Shown here one piece after another: positions 1 to 10,651 of a DNA stretch of 64,000 bases. The notes beneath the pieces were generated by a model that saw only the letters and a program-made list of their open reading frames with translations, was not told where the DNA came from and did not search any database. This DNA comes from Pseudomonas sp. L5B5 (GTDB lineage: Bacteria; Pseudomonadota; Gammaproteobacteria; Pseudomonadales; Pseudomonadaceae), in the NCBI RefSeq assembly GCF_020520285.1, contig NZ_CP084742.1:6621501-6685500 (forward strand), in the 5' to 3' direction. The first letter of the stretch is position 1; the number at the start of each line of letters is the position of its first letter. The position numbers were made by a program, and so were the translations under genes.

Positions 1-986
1 ATTCGATCTGCACGCTGGAGTTCGAGAGTCATCGTCCGTTGTACGAGTGGTTCCTGGACAACCTGTCGGTGCCATGCAAGCCGCGCCAGTACGAGTTCAG
101 CCGCCTGAACCTGAACTACACCATCACCAGCAAGCGCAAGCTCAAGCAACTGGTGGACGAGAAGCACGTCAATGGTTGGGACGATCCGCGCATGTCGACC
201 CTCTCGGGTTTCCGTCGTCGCGGCTACACGCCCAAGTCCATCCGCAACTTCTGCGAGATGATCGGTACCAACCGTTCTGATGGCGTGGTGGATTTCGGCA
301 TGCTGGAGTTCAGCATCCGTGACGACCTCGACCAGAGCGCCCCGCGCGCCATGTGCGTGCTGCGTCCGCTGAAAGTCGTGATCACCAACTACCCGGAAGG
401 CCAGGTCGAGAACCTCGAGCTGCCGCGTCACCCGAAAGAAGACATGGGTGTGCGTGCTCTGCCGTTCGCTCGTGAAATCTACATCGACCGTGACGACTTC
501 ATGGAAGAGCCGCCCAAGGGCTACAAGCGCCTGGAACCAGCCGGTGAAGTGCGCCTGCGCGGCAGCTACGTGATCCGTGCCGACGAAGCGATCAAGGATG
601 CCGATGGCAACATCGTCGAACTGCGTTGCTCCTACGATCCGGACACCCTGGGCAAGAACCCTGAAGGCCGCAAGGTCAAGGGCGTGATCCACTGGGTGCC
701 GGCTGCTGCCAGCGTCGAGTGCGAAGTACGCCTGTACGATCGTCTGTTCCGTTCTCCGAACCCGGAGAGGGCCGAAGACAGCGCCAGTTTCCTGGACAAC
801 ATCAACCCTGACTCCCTGCAAGTGCTCACTGGTTGTCGTGCCGAACCCTCGCTGGGCAACGCACAGCCGGAGGACCGTTTCCAGTTCGAGCGCGAAGGCT
901 ACTTCTGCGCAGATCTCAAGGACTCGAAACCAGGTGCCCCGGTATTCAACCGTACCGTGACCCTGCGCGACTCCTGGGGTCAGTGA
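1..986 (+). CDS. glnS: Glutaminyl-tRNA synthetase, C-terminal part (5' end outside the window)
   Basis: The gene is cut by the window start and is open from base 3 to a TGA at 984-986. GlnRS charges tRNA-Gln with glutamine in the cytoplasm. The visible part begins in the catalytic core with SICTLEF and LYEWFLDNL, continues through the class-I signature region ([10 protein letters not shown], the KMSKS-equivalent loop) and then the two anticodon-binding beta-barrels, ending in TLRDSWGQ. The KMSKS-like loop reads T-S-K-R rather than the M-S-K-R I know from E. coli. The gene ends 18 bp before cysS on the same strand, so the two may be co-transcribed. The identification is firm; only the N-terminal Rossmann fold is missing because of the window edge. 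Confidence 0.97.
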   Translation, partial: SICTLEFESHRPLYEWFLDNLSVPCKPRQYEFSRLNLNYTITSKRKLKQLVDEKHVNGWDDPRMSTLSGFRRRGYTPKSIRNFCEMIGTNRSDGVVDFGMLEFSIRDDLDQSAPRAMCVLRPLKVVITNYPEGQVENLELPRHPKEDMGVRALPFAREIYIDRDDFMEEPPKGYKRLEPAGEVRLRGSYVIRADEAIKDADGNIVELRCSYDPDTLGKNPEGRKVKGVIHWVPAAASVECEVRLYDRLFRSPNPERAEDSASFLDNINPDSLQVLTGCRAEPSLGNAQPEDRFQFEREGYFCADLKDSKPGAPVFNRTVTLRDSWGQ

Positions 987-1004
987 TTCAGTCAAGGAAC
1001 TAAA

Positions 1005-2387
1005 GTGCTTACGATCTACAACACGCTCACCAAGAGCAAAGAAGTCTTCAAGCCCCTGGATGGCAACAATGTGCGGATGTACGTGTGCGGCATGACCGTG
1101 TACGACTACTGCCACATTGGCCATGGCCGCAGCATGGTGGCTTTCGACCTGGTGACCCGCTGGTTGCGTTTCAGCGGTTACAACCTGACTTACGTGCGCA
1201 ATATCACCGATATTGAAGACAAGATCATCAATCGGGCGCGTGAGAATGGCGAGCCGTTCAATGCACTGACCGAACGCATGATCACGGCGATGCACGAGGA
1301 CGAGGCCCGGCTGAACATCAAGAAGCCTGACCTGGAGCCACGTGCCACGGACCATATCCCTGGCATGCTGAGCATGATCCAGACCCTGATCGACAAGGGG
1401 TATGCCTATGCTCCGGGCAATGGCGACGTGTACTACCGCGTCGCCAAGTTCATGGGCTACGGCAAGCTGTCGCGCAAGAAAATCGAGGACCTGCGTATCG
1501 GTGCGCGGATCGAGGTCGACGAAGCGAAACAGGATCCCCTGGACTTTGTCCTGTGGAAAGCTACCAAGCCGGGCGAGCCGAGCTGGGAGTCGCCGTGGGG
1601 CGCTGGTCGTCCGGGCTGGCACATCGAATGCTCGGTAATGTCCACCTGCTGCCTCGGCGAGACCTTCGACATCCATGGTGGTGGCAGCGACCTGGAGTTC
1701 CCGCACCACGAGAACGAGATCGCCCAGAGCGAGGCGGCCACCGGCAAGACCTACGCCAATGCCTGGATGCACTGCGGCATGATCCGCATCAATGGCGAGA
1801 AGATGTCCAAGTCCTTGAACAACTTCTTCACCATTCGCGACGTGCTCGAGAAATACCATCCGGAAGTGGTGCGTTACCTGCTGGTATCGAGCCATTACCG
1901 CAGTGCGATCAACTATTCGGAAGATAACCTCAAGGACGCCAAGGGCGCCCTGGAGCGGTTCTACCATGCGCTCAAGGGCCTGCCGAAAGTGACGCCGGCC
2001 GGTGGCGAAACCTTCGTCGAACGCTTCACCCAGGTGATGAACGACGATTTCGGTACGCCGGAAGCCTGCGCCGTGCTGTTCGAGATGGTGCGCGAGATCA
2101 ACCGCCTGCGTGAGAGTGATCTCGACGCGGCGGCTGGCCTGGCGGCCCGTTTGCGGCAACTGGCCGATGTGCTGGGCGTATTGCAGCTGGAGGCCGAGGA
2201 CTTCCTGCAGGCCGGTGCCGGCGATCGGGTCGATGCGGAGCAGGTCGAGGCACTGATCCAGGCTCGCCTGGCAGCCCGTGCCAACAAGGATTGGGCCGAG
2301 TCCGACCGGATCCGCGACCAGATCACCGCCATGGGCGTGATTCTGGAAGACGGCAAGGGTGGCACAACCTGGCGCCTGGCTGATTAA
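1005..2387 (+). CDS. cysS: Cysteinyl-tRNA synthetase
   Basis: This class-I synthetase attaches cysteine to tRNA-Cys. The 460-residue product has the HIGH motif at residues 37-40 (CHIGH) and KMSKS at about 266-270. Cys28 (VCGMTV), the Cys of HIECSVM and the histidines of FPHHENE are the expected zinc ligands that select cysteine. The C-terminal part is the helical DALR anticodon-binding region. Start is GTG at 1005, the first in-frame start giving the usual [11 protein letters not shown] terminus. It follows glnS by 18 bp and ends at a clear terminator, so glnS-cysS look like the last genes of one transcript. Confidence 0.97.
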   Translation: MLTIYNTLTKSKEVFKPLDGNNVRMYVCGMTVYDYCHIGHGRSMVAFDLVTRWLRFSGYNLTYVRNITDIEDKIINRARENGEPFNALTERMITAMHEDEARLNIKKPDLEPRATDHIPGMLSMIQTLIDKGYAYAPGNGDVYYRVAKFMGYGKLSRKKIEDLRIGARIEVDEAKQDPLDFVLWKATKPGEPSWESPWGAGRPGWHIECSVMSTCCLGETFDIHGGGSDLEFPHHENEIAQSEAATGKTYANAWMHCGMIRINGEKMSKSLNNFFTIRDVLEKYHPEVVRYLLVSSHYRSAINYSEDNLKDAKGALERFYHALKGLPKVTPAGGETFVERFTQVMNDDFGTPEACAVLFEMVREINRLRESDLDAAAGLAARLRQLADVLGVLQLEAEDFLQAGAGDRVDAEQVEALIQARLAARANKDWAESDRIRDQITAMGVILEDGKGGTTWRLAD

Positions 2388-2401
2388 GCCGGCGTTCGCT
2401 G

Positions 2402-2437
2402 CAACAAGAAACCCGCCTGGTGCGGGTTTTTTGTTGC
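2402..2437 (+). terminator. Rho-independent terminator after cysS
   Basis: Stem AAACCCGC (2409-2416) pairs with GCGGGTTT (2422-2429) and is followed by a T run. The flanking CAACAA and TTGTTG extend the pairing, so the structure could also work for the converging toxin-antitoxin transcript. Confidence 0.85.
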
Positions 2438-2459
2438 CTGTTGAACGATGCCTACTGGC

Positions 2460-2777
2460 TCAGGCCAGCGAAGCGAGGCGTTCCACCGTGTCGGGATAGC
2501 GCTCCACCAGGCGCATCAGGGTAGTGGCCTGGGCATTGGGGGTAGCTCGGCCTTGTTCCCAGTTCTCCAGGGTGCGGGTGTTGGTGCGTAGGTACATGGC
2601 GAATACCGAGCGCGAGAGGTTGAGTTGCTGGCGGATATTCATCACCTCGGCGGCGGTGATGGGTGGTAGCTTGTCGAGTTTCACGTTATGGCTGCGCAGG
2701 GTGATCTTGCCCTGGCGTTCCTGGGCGAGGGCGTCGATGCCCTCCAGCAGTTCGGAAAAGATGTCACGCTTGGTCAT
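2460..2777 (-). CDS. HigA-2-like helix-turn-helix antitoxin
   Basis: The product is 105 residues and is the likely antitoxin and autorepressor of the toxin encoded just upstream. The C-terminal half is an Xre/Cro-type helix-turn-helix: LTAAEVMNIRQQLNLS-like first helices, then SVFAMYLRTNTRTLENWEQG as the recognition region and PNAQATTLMRLVE. This run closely resembles what I remember of V. cholerae HigA-2. The N-terminal segment (MTKRDIFSELLEGIDAL) would be the toxin-neutralising part. I chose ATG at 2777, which overlaps the end of the toxin gene by 14 bp, over a GTG at 2798. Toxin-first order is typical of higBA. Family assignment is good; activity is inferred. Confidence 0.85.
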   Translation of the reverse strand: MTKRDIFSELLEGIDALAQERQGKITLRSHNVKLDKLPPITAAEVMNIRQQLNLSRSVFAMYLRTNTRTLENWEQGRATPNAQATTLMRLVERYPDTVERLASLA

Positions 2778-3114
2778 GTCTTCTGGCCTCGATTTCACGT
2801 TCCAGCAATTGTTTGAGCTGTTGTCGCTGCTGCGGTAGCAGGTCGTCCAACTGGTCCTTGTCGAACAAGGTAAAGAGCCAGAACTGCGCCCCTCCGGACC
2901 ACCAGTAATAAATTACCCTCAGCCCGCCACGTCGGCCCTTGTTGCGCCGCTCATCGATGAAACGCATCTTGCGCAAGCCGCCAGTGCCCTGGATGAAGAC
3001 ACCTGCGTGCGGGTGGCGCAGTAACTCGATCTGCAATTCGCAGAACAACTCGTCATCAAGGAAGTCCCTTCGGTATCGCCCAAATGCCGGTAGTTCAATA
3101 AATAGAGCATTCAT
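2764..3114 (-). CDS. HigB-2/RelE-family toxin
   Basis: The product is 116 residues, a RelE/HigB-superfamily mRNA interferase that would cleave mRNA on the ribosome. Diagnostic stretches are FIQGTGGLRKMRF, GRRGGLRVIYYWW and LFTLFDKDQ, which match the HigB-2 pattern I remember (VIQGTGGLRKIR, KRGGSRIIYY, LLTIYGK). Catalytic basic residues would be in the R-K-M-R and R-R-G-G-L-R segments. The start is ATG 3114, preceded by AGGAAG. A much longer reading frame continues upstream but has no family similarity. It is the first gene of a two-gene operon with the antitoxin, and sits between cysS and nuoN, where I would not expect a gene in the core order. Confidence 0.85.
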   Translation of the reverse strand: MNALFIELPAFGRYRRDFLDDELFCELQIELLRHPHAGVFIQGTGGLRKMRFIDERRNKGRRGGLRVIYYWWSGGAQFWLFTLFDKDQLDDLLPQQRQQLKQLLEREIEARRHDQA

Positions 3115-3116
3115 CT

Positions 3117-3135
3117 TATACGCTTCCTGCGTATA
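3117..3135. promoter_or_regulatory. Inverted repeat over the toxin ribosome binding site, probable antitoxin operator
   Basis: TATACGC (3117-3123), 5 bp, GCGTATA (3129-3135) is a perfect 7-bp dyad immediately upstream of the toxin ATG. The 5-bp centre plus edges hold the AGGAAG ribosome binding site on the minus strand, and TATACG resembles a -10 box. This fits an autoregulatory operator. The role is inferred from position and symmetry. Confidence 0.6.
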
Positions 3136-3298
3136 GCGATGGATGGCGCTGCAGCTTTGGTCAAGGCCCGCTGAGTGCCGCGTTTGATCTGGCAACAGTC
3201 TATGCCGCCAGCCTCTGGCTGAATGTCGGACCAGGCCGCGGCGCCAGGAAGGGCGATTCCGACTGTGCCAGGGAAGAGGGGAGGGTGGGGACCTGAAA

Positions 3299-3325
3299 TG
3301 CAAAACGGCACCCGAAGGTGCCGTT
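3299..3325 (-). terminator. Terminator of the nuo operon
   Basis: On the minus strand AACGGCACC-TTCG-GGTGCCGTT is followed by TTGC and TTT-rich sequence. It lies about 30 bp past the nuoN stop codon and is a 9-bp stem with a stable tetraloop. Confidence 0.8.
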
Positions 3326-3352
3326 CTGTGTGGAGCGTTGTAGCTGGGGCGA

Positions 3353-4816
3353 TCAGCCCGCCAGGCCGGAATGCTGGACCAGGTTCAGCAGTGGCTGCGG
3401 GTAGACGCCGAGGAAGAATGCCAGCACCGCGATGGCCAGCAGCATGACACCACCGGCTTTCTGTTCCCAGTGGAGCTGGGCATCGACGCGACGCAGGTTC
3501 GGTTCCATCAGGTACAGGGTGACCATCACGCGCAGGTAGTAGAAGACGCCGATGGCACTGCCCAGGATCAGCGAGCCTACCAGCCACCATTGGTGTGCTT
3601 CGACACCAGTGGCGATGATGTAGAACTTGCCGATGAAGCCAGCGGTCAGCGGGATGCCGGCCAGGGACAGCATCATCACGGTGAGGACGGCGGTCAGGTA
3701 CGGACGGCGCCAGAACAGGCCGCGGTACTCGTACAGTGCGTCGGCGTCACGGCCCTTGTACGGCGAGGACATCAGGGTGATCACGCCGAAGGCGCCCAGG
3801 CTGGTGATCACGTAGGTAACCAGGTACACGCCGATGGCCTCCATCGCCAGGCCCTTGCTTGCCACCAGGGCAATCAGCAGGTAACCGAAGTGGGCGATGG
3901 ACGAGTAACCCAGCAGTCGCTTGAGGTTGCTCTGGGTCAGCGCCAGCAGGTTGCCGACCAGGATCGAGGCAATCGCGATCACGGTCAGGACGTTGCTCAG
4001 GACACCGCTGCTGGCCACTGGCGACAGCTGGAACAGGCGCACCAGCACTGCGAACACCGCCACCTTGCTGGCCGTGGCCAGGAAGGCCGCTACCGGAGCC
4101 GGGGCCCCTTCGTAGACGTCGGGGGTCCAGAGGTGGAAAGGCACCAGCGACAGCTTGAAGGCCAGGCCGATCAACATCATGCCCAGGCCCAGCTGAGCCA
4201 GCGGGCTTGGCAGGCCGGTGGCCGCCAGGGCGTGGCCGATGCCGCTGAAGCTCAGGCTGCCGGCTTCTGCGTAGAGCAGGGCCATGCCGAACAACAGGAA
4301 GCCCGAACCGGCTGCCGACAGCACCATGTACTTGATGCCGGCTTCCAGGGAGCGCTTGTTGAAGAAGGCATAGGCCACCAGGCCGTAGACCGGTACCGAG
4401 AGCAGTTCCAGGCCGATGAACAGGCCGGCCAGGTTCTGCGCGCTGACCAGCACCAGGCCACCCGCGGCGGCCAGGAGGATCAGCAGGTACAGCTCTTCAC
4501 GGTTGCCCGGGTAGCCGCTGCTGCCGTCGCCCAGGTAGGCGTGGGCCAGGGTGACGCAGGCCAGGGTGGCGACCAGGATCAAGGCCATGTACAGGCAGGC
4601 GAACTGGTCGATCTGCAGCAGCGGGGTGACCGCCAGGGGGGCCACTTTCAGCACCGGGAAGATCGACAGCAATGCCAGGTTCAGGCCCGCTACCGACAGC
4701 AGGAAGGTCTGGGAGTGATTGCGCCGCCAGGCGATCGCCAGCATCACCACCACAAGGGTGGCGCTGGTGATCAGCAGCGGCGCCAGGGCTATAAAGTGTT
4801 GAATCGTAAAGTCCAT
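3353..4816 (-). CDS. nuoN: NADH-quinone oxidoreductase subunit N
   Basis: NuoN is one of the three antiporter-like proton-pumping subunits in the membrane arm of complex I. The product is 487 residues and almost entirely hydrophobic, with about 14 predicted transmembrane helices. The conserved [14 protein letters not shown] segment and the lysine/histidine-containing [21 protein letters not shown] helix are the proton-channel signatures of this family. The start is ATG 4816 ([10 protein letters not shown]), 7 bp after the nuoM stop; an upstream in-frame start would extend into nuoM and lacks family similarity. It is the last gene of the operon, followed by a terminator. Confidence 0.97.
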   Translation of the reverse strand: MDFTIQHFIALAPLLITSATLVVVMLAIAWRRNHSQTFLLSVAGLNLALLSIFPVLKVAPLAVTPLLQIDQFACLYMALILVATLACVTLAHAYLGDGSSGYPGNREELYLLILLAAAGGLVLVSAQNLAGLFIGLELLSVPVYGLVAYAFFNKRSLEAGIKYMVLSAAGSGFLLFGMALLYAEAGSLSFSGIGHALAATGLPSPLAQLGLGMMLIGLAFKLSLVPFHLWTPDVYEGAPAPVAAFLATASKVAVFAVLVRLFQLSPVASSGVLSNVLTVIAIASILVGNLLALTQSNLKRLLGYSSIAHFGYLLIALVASKGLAMEAIGVYLVTYVITSLGAFGVITLMSSPYKGRDADALYEYRGLFWRRPYLTAVLTVMMLSLAGIPLTAGFIGKFYIIATGVEAHQWWLVGSLILGSAIGVFYYLRVMVTLYLMEPNLRRVDAQLHWEQKAGGVMLLAIAVLAFFLGVYPQPLLNLVQHSGLAG

Positions 4817-4823
4817 AGCGCTC

Positions 4824-6356
4824 TTACCGGGCCGAAGCGAGTTGAGTGAAGGCGGTGCTGAGCCATTGCTGCACGCCATGCATGGTGGCGGCAGAGGTAT
4901 CGAGGAACGGTTGCGGGTACACGCCGATGTAGATCAGCAGCACCGCCAGTCCCAGCACCATGATCAGTTCGCGAGCATCCATGCCATGCAGCACCGCGTC
5001 CGACTTGGACGGGCCGAAGTAGGCACGGTGGATCATGATCAGCGAGTAGACCGAGCCGAACACCAGGCCGGAAGTGGCGATAGCGGTGATCCATGGGGCG
5101 CTGACGAAAGTGCCGATCAGGATCAGGAACTCGCCGACGAAGTTGCCGGTGCCCGGCAGGCCCAGGGAGGCGGCTGCGAAGAACAGGCTGATCGCTGGCA
5201 GGTAGGCGATGCGCGACCACAGGCCGCCCATTTCACGCATGTCGCGGGTATGGGTACGCTCGTACAGCTGGCCGCTGAGGATAAACAGCGCGGCGGCCGA
5301 AACACCGTGGGCCAGCATCTGGATTACCGCGCCCTGCAGGGCTTGCTGGCTGCCGGAGTAGATGCCGATCAGCACGAAGCCCATGTGGGACACACTGGAG
5401 AAGGCGATCAGGCGCTTGATGTCGGTCTGGGCGAACGCCAGGAAGGCACCGTAGAAGATCCCGATCAGGCCCAGGGTCATGGCGATCGGTGCGAACTCCG
5501 CCGAAGCGTTGGGGAACAGCGGCAGGGCGAAGCGCAGCAGGCCGTAGGCCGCGGTCTTCAACAGGATGCCCGCCAGGTCTACCGAACCTGCGGTCGGTGC
5601 CTGGGCGTGAGCGTCAGGCAGCCAGGAGTGGAACGGTACCACTGGCAGCTTCACCGCGAAGGCGATGAAGAAACCGAGCATCAGGATGTACTCGGTGGCG
5701 GTGGACATCTTGGTCTTCAGCAACTGGGCGTAATCGAAGGTGATGACCCCGGTGTTGTTGAAGTTGACCAGCACCAGGCCCAGGATCGCCACCAGCATGA
5801 TCAGGCCGGAAGCCTGGGTGAAGATGAAGAACTTGGTCGCCGCGTAGATCCGGGTCTTCTTGCCGTCTGCCGAACTGTGACCCCAGAGCGCGATGAGGAA
5901 GTACATCGGCACCAGCATCATTTCCCAGAAGAAGAAGAACATGAACAGGTCCAGCGCCAGGAACACGCCGACAACGCCGCCCAGGATCCACATCAGGTTC
6001 AGGTGGAAGAAACCCACGTGGCGCTCGATCTCTTTCCAGGAGCAGAGTACCGAGAGGATACCCAGCAGGCCGGTCAGCAGGATCATCAACAGCGACAGGC
6101 CATCCAGGGCCAGGTGCACGTTGATGCCAAAGCGCTGGATCCACTGGTGCTTGAACTCCAGGGCCCAGGTCGGATCGACGCCAGGCGCCGGAGCATATGA
6201 ATAGTTACCGTGGGCCCACAGCCAGAGGCCGAGGGCGAGTTCCAGGGTCATGGTCAGCAGCGCAATCCAGCGGGGGAGGGTGGCGCCGAAGCGCTCACCC
6301 AGCCAGCACAGCAGGCCACCGATGAAGGGGATCAGGATTAGCCAAGGCAGAATCAT
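4824..6356 (-). CDS. nuoM: NADH-quinone oxidoreductase subunit M
   Basis: The product is 510 residues and a multi-spanning membrane protein of the complex I membrane arm, homologous to Mrp antiporters. The motif region [20 protein letters not shown] and the downstream [22 protein letters not shown] are the channel helices with the functional lysines. A glutamate in the [20 protein letters not shown] helix is the essential acidic residue known for this subunit. It starts with ATG 6356 ([14 protein letters not shown]), 39 bp after nuoL, and runs into nuoN with a 7-bp gap. Confidence 0.97.
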   Translation of the reverse strand: MILPWLILIPFIGGLLCWLGERFGATLPRWIALLTMTLELALGLWLWAHGNYSYAPAPGVDPTWALEFKHQWIQRFGINVHLALDGLSLLMILLTGLLGILSVLCSWKEIERHVGFFHLNLMWILGGVVGVFLALDLFMFFFFWEMMLVPMYFLIALWGHSSADGKKTRIYAATKFFIFTQASGLIMLVAILGLVLVNFNNTGVITFDYAQLLKTKMSTATEYILMLGFFIAFAVKLPVVPFHSWLPDAHAQAPTAGSVDLAGILLKTAAYGLLRFALPLFPNASAEFAPIAMTLGLIGIFYGAFLAFAQTDIKRLIAFSSVSHMGFVLIGIYSGSQQALQGAVIQMLAHGVSAAALFILSGQLYERTHTRDMREMGGLWSRIAYLPAISLFFAAASLGLPGTGNFVGEFLILIGTFVSAPWITAIATSGLVFGSVYSLIMIHRAYFGPSKSDAVLHGMDARELIMVLGLAVLLIYIGVYPQPFLDTSAATMHGVQQWLSTAFTQLASAR

Positions 6357-6395
6357 GACGGGCTCAATTCCTTTCGCAAGTTCGCAAGGTTCATA

Positions 6396-8249
6396 TCAGA
6401 CCGCTACCAGCACGATGGCGCCGATGACCAGCACGGCTCCAGCAGCCATCGAGGCAGCGTACCAACGCAGTTGACCGGTTTCGGTACGGCTCAGGGAGTT
6501 GTGGCCCCCTTTGGCCATACGCGGGATCAAACCGATGGTCTGATCGAGCGGGTCCTTGCGCAGTACATGGCTGATCGCCAGGTATGGCTTGACGAACAGT
6601 TTGTCGTAGATCCAGTCGAAGCCCCAGGCGGCGAACCACCAGGCCGAGAGCAGACGCCCGATGCCGCTGTTGGCGATGGCGGTCACAACGCGACGCTTGC
6701 CAAGGAACAACAGGGCAGCCAGCAGGATACCGGCCAGGGCGATGGCGCCCGAGGCGATTTCCAGGCTGTGCTTGGCTTCGCCACCGGCATGGCCGGCGCT
6801 GAGTGGCAGCACGCCGTGCAACGGTGGAGTGATCATTGCGCCGATCGCGGTGGACAGTACGATCAGCACCACCAGCGGCAGCCAGTGGGAAATCCCGTGG
6901 CCAGCGTGGGCTTCGGTCTTGGTTTCACCGTGGAAGGCGATGAAGATCAGGCGGAAGGTGTACAGCGAGGTCATGAACGCACCCACCAGGCCGGCGTACA
7001 GCAGGCCATGGTTGCCGCTGGCAAAGGCTTCCCAGAGGATCTCGTCCTTGGAGTAGAAGCCTGCGGTCACCAGAGGCAGGGCCGCCAGGGCCGCGCCGCC
7101 AACGATGAAGCTGGCGTAGGCCAGGGGCAGTTTCTTCCACAGGCCGCCCATCTTGAAGATGTTCTGTTCGTGGTGGCAGGCGACGATCACCGCACCGGAA
7201 GCAAGGAACAGCAGGGCCTTGAAGAACGCGTGGGTCATCAGGTGGAAGATCGCGCCATCCCAGGCGCCGACGCCCAGGGCCATGAACATGTAGCCGATCT
7301 GGCTCATGGTGGAGTACGCGAGGATCCGCTTGATGTCGGTCTGTACCAGTGCGGCGAAGCCAGCCAGGACCAGGGTCACACCGCCGACCAGGCCCACCAG
7401 GTGCAGGATCTCCGGCGCCAGGGTGAACAGGCCGTGGGTACGGGCGATCAGGTAGACACCGGCGGTGACCATGGTCGCGGCGTGGATCAGTGCCGAAACC
7501 GGAGTCGGGCCGGCCATCGCGTCCGCCAGCCAGGTCTGCAGTGGCAGCTGGGCCGATTTACCGACGGCGCCACCCAGCAGCATCAGGGTCGCCAGGGTGA
7601 TCCAGAAATCACCTGCCTGGAACTTCTGCGGCGCTGCCACCAGCAGTTCCTGGACGTTCAGGGTGCCCAGTTGCTGGAACAGGATGAACAGGCCGATGGC
7701 CATGAACACGTCGCCGATGCGGGTGACGATGAAGGCCTTGAGGGCGGCGTTACCGTTGTTGCGGTTGCTGTAGTAGAAACCGATCAGCAGGTACGAGCAC
7801 AGGCCCACGCCTTCCCAGCCGAAGTACAGGAACAACAGGTTATCGCCCAGGATCAGGAACAGCATGCTGGCGATGAACAGGTTGGTGTAGGCGAAGAATC
7901 GCGAGTAGCCGGCTTCACCACGCATGTACCAGGAGGCGAACAGGTGGATCAGGAAACCCACGCCGACCACCACACCGAGCATGGTCACGGACAGGCCGTC
8001 CAGGTAGAGGGCGAAGTTCGGTGCGAAACCATCCACCGACATCCACTGCCACAGTACCTGGGTGTAGTGGCCGCCTTCGGGCGGGGCGACGTTGAATTGC
8101 CAGATCACGTAGGCGGCGACAATGGCCGAGAGGCCAATGGAGCCGACACCGATCAGGGCCGCGAGGTTTTCCGAGAGGCGTCCACGGGAGAACGACAGCA
8201 GCAGGAAACCGATCAGGGGGAATACGAAAGTCAGAAAGAGAAGGTTCAT
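6396..8249 (-). CDS. nuoL: NADH-quinone oxidoreductase subunit L
   Basis: NuoL is the distal antiporter-like subunit that carries the long lateral helix of complex I. The product is 617 residues, the usual length. Signatures are [21 protein letters not shown] (essential acidic residue), [36 protein letters not shown] split over two helices, and [20 protein letters not shown]. The C-terminal 100 residues supply the lateral helix and anchor. The ATG at 8249 overlaps the nuoK stop by 4 bp (ATGA), which implies translational coupling. Confidence 0.97.
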   Translation of the reverse strand: MNLLFLTFVFPLIGFLLLSFSRGRLSENLAALIGVGSIGLSAIVAAYVIWQFNVAPPEGGHYTQVLWQWMSVDGFAPNFALYLDGLSVTMLGVVVGVGFLIHLFASWYMRGEAGYSRFFAYTNLFIASMLFLILGDNLLFLYFGWEGVGLCSYLLIGFYYSNRNNGNAALKAFIVTRIGDVFMAIGLFILFQQLGTLNVQELLVAAPQKFQAGDFWITLATLMLLGGAVGKSAQLPLQTWLADAMAGPTPVSALIHAATMVTAGVYLIARTHGLFTLAPEILHLVGLVGGVTLVLAGFAALVQTDIKRILAYSTMSQIGYMFMALGVGAWDGAIFHLMTHAFFKALLFLASGAVIVACHHEQNIFKMGGLWKKLPLAYASFIVGGAALAALPLVTAGFYSKDEILWEAFASGNHGLLYAGLVGAFMTSLYTFRLIFIAFHGETKTEAHAGHGISHWLPLVVLIVLSTAIGAMITPPLHGVLPLSAGHAGGEAKHSLEIASGAIALAGILLAALLFLGKRRVVTAIANSGIGRLLSAWWFAAWGFDWIYDKLFVKPYLAISHVLRKDPLDQTIGLIPRMAKGGHNSLSRTETGQLRWYAASMAAGAVLVIGAIVLVAV

Positions 8250-8569
8250 CCGCGCATCTCGCTGGCAGCATCGATATCCAGAGTGTGGAAGCGGCGATAC
8301 AGCTGCAGCAGGATCGCCAGGCCAATACTGGCTTCGGCGGCTGCCAGGCTGATCACCAGGATGAACATCACTTGTCCATCCGGCTGCGCCCAGCGGGCGC
8401 CAGCGACGATGAAGGCCAGTGCCGAGGCGTTCATCATCACTTCCAGGCTCATCAATACGAAGAGGATGTTACGGCGGACCATCAGGCCGACCAGACCGAG
8501 GCAGAACAGGATGCCGGCAACCGCCAGGCCATGCTCCATCGGGATAGTACCGAGAGGGATAGTAGGCAT
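8246..8569 (-). CDS. nuoK: NADH-quinone oxidoreductase subunit K
   Basis: This is a small three-helix membrane subunit (107 residues) of the complex I proton path. Conserved glutamates lie in [16 protein letters not shown] and [16 protein letters not shown], the residues whose equivalents are needed for proton pumping in E. coli. The C terminus [10 protein letters not shown] is near-invariant. I placed the start at ATG 8569, giving a short N-terminal [10 protein letters not shown]; the internal ATG at the MEHG residues would be an alternative. It overlaps nuoL by 4 bp and follows nuoJ by 4 bp. Confidence 0.95.
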   Translation of the reverse strand: MPTIPLGTIPMEHGLAVAGILFCLGLVGLMVRRNILFVLMSLEVMMNASALAFIVAGARWAQPDGQVMFILVISLAAAEASIGLAILLQLYRRFHTLDIDAASEMRG

Positions 8570-8573
8570 CGTA

Positions 8574-9074
8574 TTACTCCTTCGCCTCGTTGCGGCCCAA
8601 GTGGAATGCCGTGACGGCTGCAGCCAGCAGCAGCATCGAGGCGAGTTCGACCACCAGCAGGTAAGGGCCGAACAGGCTGATGCCCACGGCCTTGGCGTCC
8701 ACGGTGGTTTGACCGATACCGGCACCGCTCTGGTGGCTGAACAGTACGTACAGCAGTTCGACCAGCAGCAGGCCGGCAAGAATCACCGGCCCGATCCAGA
8801 TACCCGGCTTGAGCCAGATTCGCTCTTGCTGGACCGCAGCCGGGCCAAGGTTGAGCATCATCACCACGAACACGAACAGCACCATGATGGCGCCGGCGTA
8901 GGCGATCACTTCCAGGGCACCGGCGAACGGCGCGCCGAGGCTGAAGAAGGTCATCGCCACGGCGATCAGCGAAATGATCAGGTAGAGCAGGGCGTGCACA
9001 GGGTTGGTATTGGTCACCACACGAAGTGTGGAGACCACCGCAACACCTGACGCGAAATAGAAAGCGAATTCCAT
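8574..9074 (-). CDS. nuoJ: NADH-quinone oxidoreductase subunit J
   Basis: The product is 166 residues with five predicted transmembrane helices and is part of the complex I membrane arm near the quinone site. Typical stretches are [21 protein letters not shown] and [19 protein letters not shown], the third helix whose pi-bulge is known from structures of the complex. It sits between nuoI (9-bp gap) and nuoK (4-bp gap) in the conserved order. The C-terminal GRNEAKE tail is charged and probably cytoplasmic. Confidence 0.96.
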   Translation of the reverse strand: MEFAFYFASGVAVVSTLRVVTNTNPVHALLYLIISLIAVAMTFFSLGAPFAGALEVIAYAGAIMVLFVFVVMMLNLGPAAVQQERIWLKPGIWIGPVILAGLLLVELLYVLFSHQSGAGIGQTTVDAKAVGISLFGPYLLVVELASMLLLAAAVTAFHLGRNEAKE

Positions 9075-9083
9075 CGTTCTTCC

Positions 9084-9632
9084 TTAAGGCAGCAAGCTCT
9101 TCACGTTGATCGGCTCGGCTTCGTTCTGCGCGGTGCCCTTGGGCTTACCGGCAATGGCCATACCTGCAACACGATAGAAGTTGTAATCAGGGTTCTTTCC
9201 GGGGCCGGAGATCAGCAGATCTTCTTTCTCGTAAACCAGGTCCTGACGTTTGAACTCGGCCATCTCGAAATCCGGTGTCAGCTGGATCGCGGTGGTCGGA
9301 CAGGCTTCCTCGCAGAGACCGCAGAAAATGCAGCGCGAGAAGTTGATGCGGAAGAAGTCCGGGTACCAGCGACCGTCTTCGGTTTCAGCTTTCTGCAGCG
9401 AGATGCAACCCACCGGGCAAGCCACGGCGCACAGGTTGCAGGCAACACAACGCTCTTCGCCGTCGGGGTCGCGGGTCAGCACGATGCGGCCACGGTAGCG
9501 GGGCGGCAGGTACACCGGCTCTTCGGGGTATTGCAGGGTGTCGCGCTTGCGAAAGCCATGGCCGAATACCATCACCAGGCTGCGCAACTGGGTACCAGTA
9601 CCCTTAACGATGTCGCCAATATATTTGAACAT
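9084..9632 (-). CDS. nuoI: NADH-quinone oxidoreductase subunit I (8Fe-8S ferredoxin type)
   Basis: NuoI carries clusters N6a and N6b, which pass electrons through the peripheral arm to NuoB. The 182-residue product has two CxxCxxCxxxCP motifs: Cys62, 65, 68 and 72 in [12 protein letters not shown], and Cys101, 104, 107 and 111 in [12 protein letters not shown]. The start is ATG 9632 ([10 protein letters not shown]), 11 bp after nuoH. Length and motif spacing are standard. Confidence 0.97.
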   Translation of the reverse strand: MFKYIGDIVKGTGTQLRSLVMVFGHGFRKRDTLQYPEEPVYLPPRYRGRIVLTRDPDGEERCVACNLCAVACPVGCISLQKAETEDGRWYPDFFRINFSRCIFCGLCEEACPTTAIQLTPDFEMAEFKRQDLVYEKEDLLISGPGKNPDYNFYRVAGMAIAGKPKGTAQNEAEPINVKSLLP

Positions 9633-9643
9633 GGGTCAAATCC

Positions 9644-10651
9644 TCACTGAACCGCGCCAGCTGGCGTGTTCAACAACACAACAGCAGCCGTCACCAGCAA
9701 ATTGATCAGGGTCAGCGGCAGGCAGAATTTCCAGCTGAAGTCCATCACCTGGTCATAGCGCGGGCGCGGGATCGAGGCGCGCAGCAGGATGAACAGCATG
9801 ATGAAGAACGCGGTCTTCAGGGCGAACCAGACGAAGGACAGTTGCGGCAGGATGCCGAACGGACCGTGCCAACCACCGAAGAACAGGGTGACCAGCAGTG
9901 CCGAGATCAGGATGATGCCGATGTACTCGCCAACGAAGAACATGCCCCATTTCATGCCGGCGTATTCAATGTGGTAACCGTCGGCCAGTTCCTGTTCCGC
10001 TTCCGGCTGGTCGAAGGGGTGACGGTGAGTCACGGCCACGCCAGCGATGAAGAAGGTACAGAAGCCGAAGAACTGCGGAATGATGAACCACAGGTTCTGT
10101 GCCTGGTACTCGACGATGTCGCGCATGTTGAACGAACCGACCTGGGCCACGATGCCCATCAGCGCCAGGCCCATGAACACTTCGTAGGACACGGTCTGGG
10201 CCGAGGCCCGCAAGCTGCCCAGCAGGGCGAACTTGTTGTTGCTCGACCAGCCGGCGAACAGCACCGCGTAGACCGACAGACCGGCCATGGCGAAGAAGAA
10301 CAGCAGGCCGATGTTCAGGTCCGCCACGCCCCACGTCGGGGTGATCGGGATGATCGCGAAGGCGATCAGCAAGGCGGACATGGCCACGACCGGCGCCAGG
10401 GTGAAGATCACCTTGTCGGCGAACGGTGGGGTCCAGTCTTCCTTGAAGAACATTTTCAGCATGTCGGCGGCGATCTGGAACATGCCGAACGGGCCGACGC
10501 GGTTCGGACCGTAACGGTCCTGCCACCAGCCCAGCAGGCGACGTTCGACGAAGCTCAGCAGCGCACCGGCGATGACCACCGCCAGCAGGATCACGATGGC
10601 CTTGACGACCGTCAGGATCACGTCGATCACTTCAGGGGTAAACCAACTCAT
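9644..10651 (-). CDS. nuoH: NADH-quinone oxidoreductase subunit H
   Basis: NuoH is the membrane subunit that docks the peripheral arm and forms the quinone entry channel. The product is 335 residues with about eight predicted helices. Signature segments are [21 protein letters not shown] near the N terminus and the charged loop [22 protein letters not shown], which carries the conserved glutamates of the E-channel. The ATG at 10651 overlaps the nuoG stop by 4 bp, so translation is probably coupled. Confidence 0.97.
   Translation of the reverse strand: MSWFTPEVIDVILTVVKAIVILLAVVIAGALLSFVERRLLGWWQDRYGPNRVGPFGMFQIAADMLKMFFKEDWTPPFADKVIFTLAPVVAMSALLIAFAIIPITPTWGVADLNIGLLFFFAMAGLSVYAVLFAGWSSNNKFALLGSLRASAQTVSYEVFMGLALMGIVAQVGSFNMRDIVEYQAQNLWFIIPQFFGFCTFFIAGVAVTHRHPFDQPEAEQELADGYHIEYAGMKWGMFFVGEYIGIILISALLVTLFFGGWHGPFGILPQLSFVWFALKTAFFIMLFILLRASIPRPRYDQVMDFSWKFCLPLTLINLLVTAAVVLLNTPAGAVQ

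Noticed and set aside
6471..9050. An 859-codon open frame on the plus strand opposite nuoL-nuoJ
   Set aside because: It is antisense to three certain nuo genes, its product is dominated by Gln, Gly, His and Asp as expected for a shadow frame in GC-rich DNA, and it has no recognisable domain.
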